The notes under the pieces were generated by a model, which worked only from the letters and a program-made list of their open reading frames with translations, made no database searches and had not been told where the DNA came from. 13,049 nt of DNA from Methanobacteriota archaeon (GTDB lineage: Archaea > Halobacteriota > Methanosarcinia > Methanosarcinales > Methanoperedenaceae), in contig JAHIFK010000247.1 of the NCBI GenBank assembly GCA_018900975.1, forward strand, positions 1 through 13,049. Direction: 5' to 3'. Made by a program: the position numbers and the translations under genes. Shown in pieces: positions 12,753-13,049 of the stretch; position 1 is the stretch's first letter; each line of letters starts with the position of its first letter.

Positions 12753-13049
12753 GTGCCTACTGTCTTGTCAAGTGTCAATTAGCAACAAATAACCGAGATA
12801 AATTGATCTATAGTCTTCCGCCAACCTTCTGAAAAATGTAGATTTGCGTTGCCTGAAGAAAATACAATGGTAGATCCGGAAAAAGATTCTGTTGATTGCT
12901 ATGGGGTCTAAAGAAAACGAACCGCAGATAAACGCAGATGAACGCGGATTTGTAGCATCAAATCCAGCGCATCTTATCGGTTCGTGGGATTTAGCGTTCT
13001 TCCTGTATTTAAGTTTCTCATATGTGTTTGCTTCGGGAACGATTCGGCG
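12753..13049. other. Intergenic tail with repeats, no intact gene seen
   Basis: Besides the hairpin at 12918-12984 this stretch shows only a short palindrome (GCACTAAGTGC, 12746-12756), a 14-codon open fragment near 12870-12910 and, near 13006-13015, a TATA-like TGTATTTAAG. The last could belong to a gene beyond the window. Confidence 0.35.
12918..12984. repeat. GCAGAT-type hairpin repeat
   Basis: CGAACCG at 12918-12924 pairs with CGGTTCG at 12978-12984, and GGATTT at 12946-12951 pairs with AAATCC at 12960-12965. The left half has three tandem-like units: CCGCAGATAAA, CGCAGATGAA and CGCGGATTT. The layout (short repeated units in the left arm, degenerate right arm) parallels the GCAAAG hairpins but the unit differs. 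It looks like a second dispersed-repeat family; the function is unknown. Confidence 0.55.

Noticed and set aside
12721..12790. Possible insertion-sequence end (GTGTAAAACCCACATTTCG and following bases)
   Set aside because: It is reminiscent of transposon termini, but no matching inverted end, target duplication or transposase is in the window.

Overview
The window looks like chromosomal DNA of a tetrahydromethanopterin-using euryarchaeon, most likely in the Methanosarcinales or a Methanoperedens/ANME-2-like relative. The support is archaeal-only or archaeal-type gene content (prefoldin beta, KEOPS Pcc1, an Sm-like protein, a dihydromethanopterin-reductase-like iron-sulfur flavoprotein, archaeal MoaA and RtcA). 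Several genes also have an archaeal TATA box about 26-30 bp before the start codon and little or no leader. The genus is inference; no rRNA or other marker is present.

Left part (1-4848): a minus-strand cluster pcc1 - pfdB - DHH phosphoesterase runs off the left edge. It is divergent from a CNNM/CBS membrane protein (1417-2454). That gene ends tail to tail, with a 6-nt overlap, against rqcH, the ribosome-rescue NEMF/Rqc2 homologue (2449-4416). A small three-helix membrane protein of unknown function (4465-4848) lies upstream of rqcH.

Middle (4849-8503): an AT-rich, gene-poor stretch with possible gene remnants is followed by a DUF6159-like multi-pass membrane protein (minus), a dispersed GCAAAG hairpin repeat, and a plus-strand series. 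That series is two small AT-rich genes (the second a Cys/His-CxxC plus membrane-anchor protein), the dihydromethanopterin-reductase-like flavoprotein, an Sm-like protein and a winged-helix regulator with a C-terminal four-cysteine cluster.

Right part (8504-13049): moaA and rtcA run leftward. A 255-bp intergenic region with a G-rich tract inside a perfect inverted repeat separates rtcA from a large RCK-DHH-DHHA1 phosphoesterase. The last 780 bp has no intact gene. It holds a second GCAAAG hairpin, a coding-like fragment broken by an in-frame TAG, and a different GCAGAT-type hairpin.

Functionally this is mostly informational housekeeping: protein folding, tRNA modification, ribosome quality control, RNA end processing and RNA binding. 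It also has C1-cofactor and molybdopterin biosynthesis and two nucleotide-directed DHH hydrolases. No CRISPR, transposase, tRNA or rRNA was seen. The least explained parts are the G-rich inverted repeat at 10586-10653, the small-gene pair at 6697-7133, and the repeat-rich tail.
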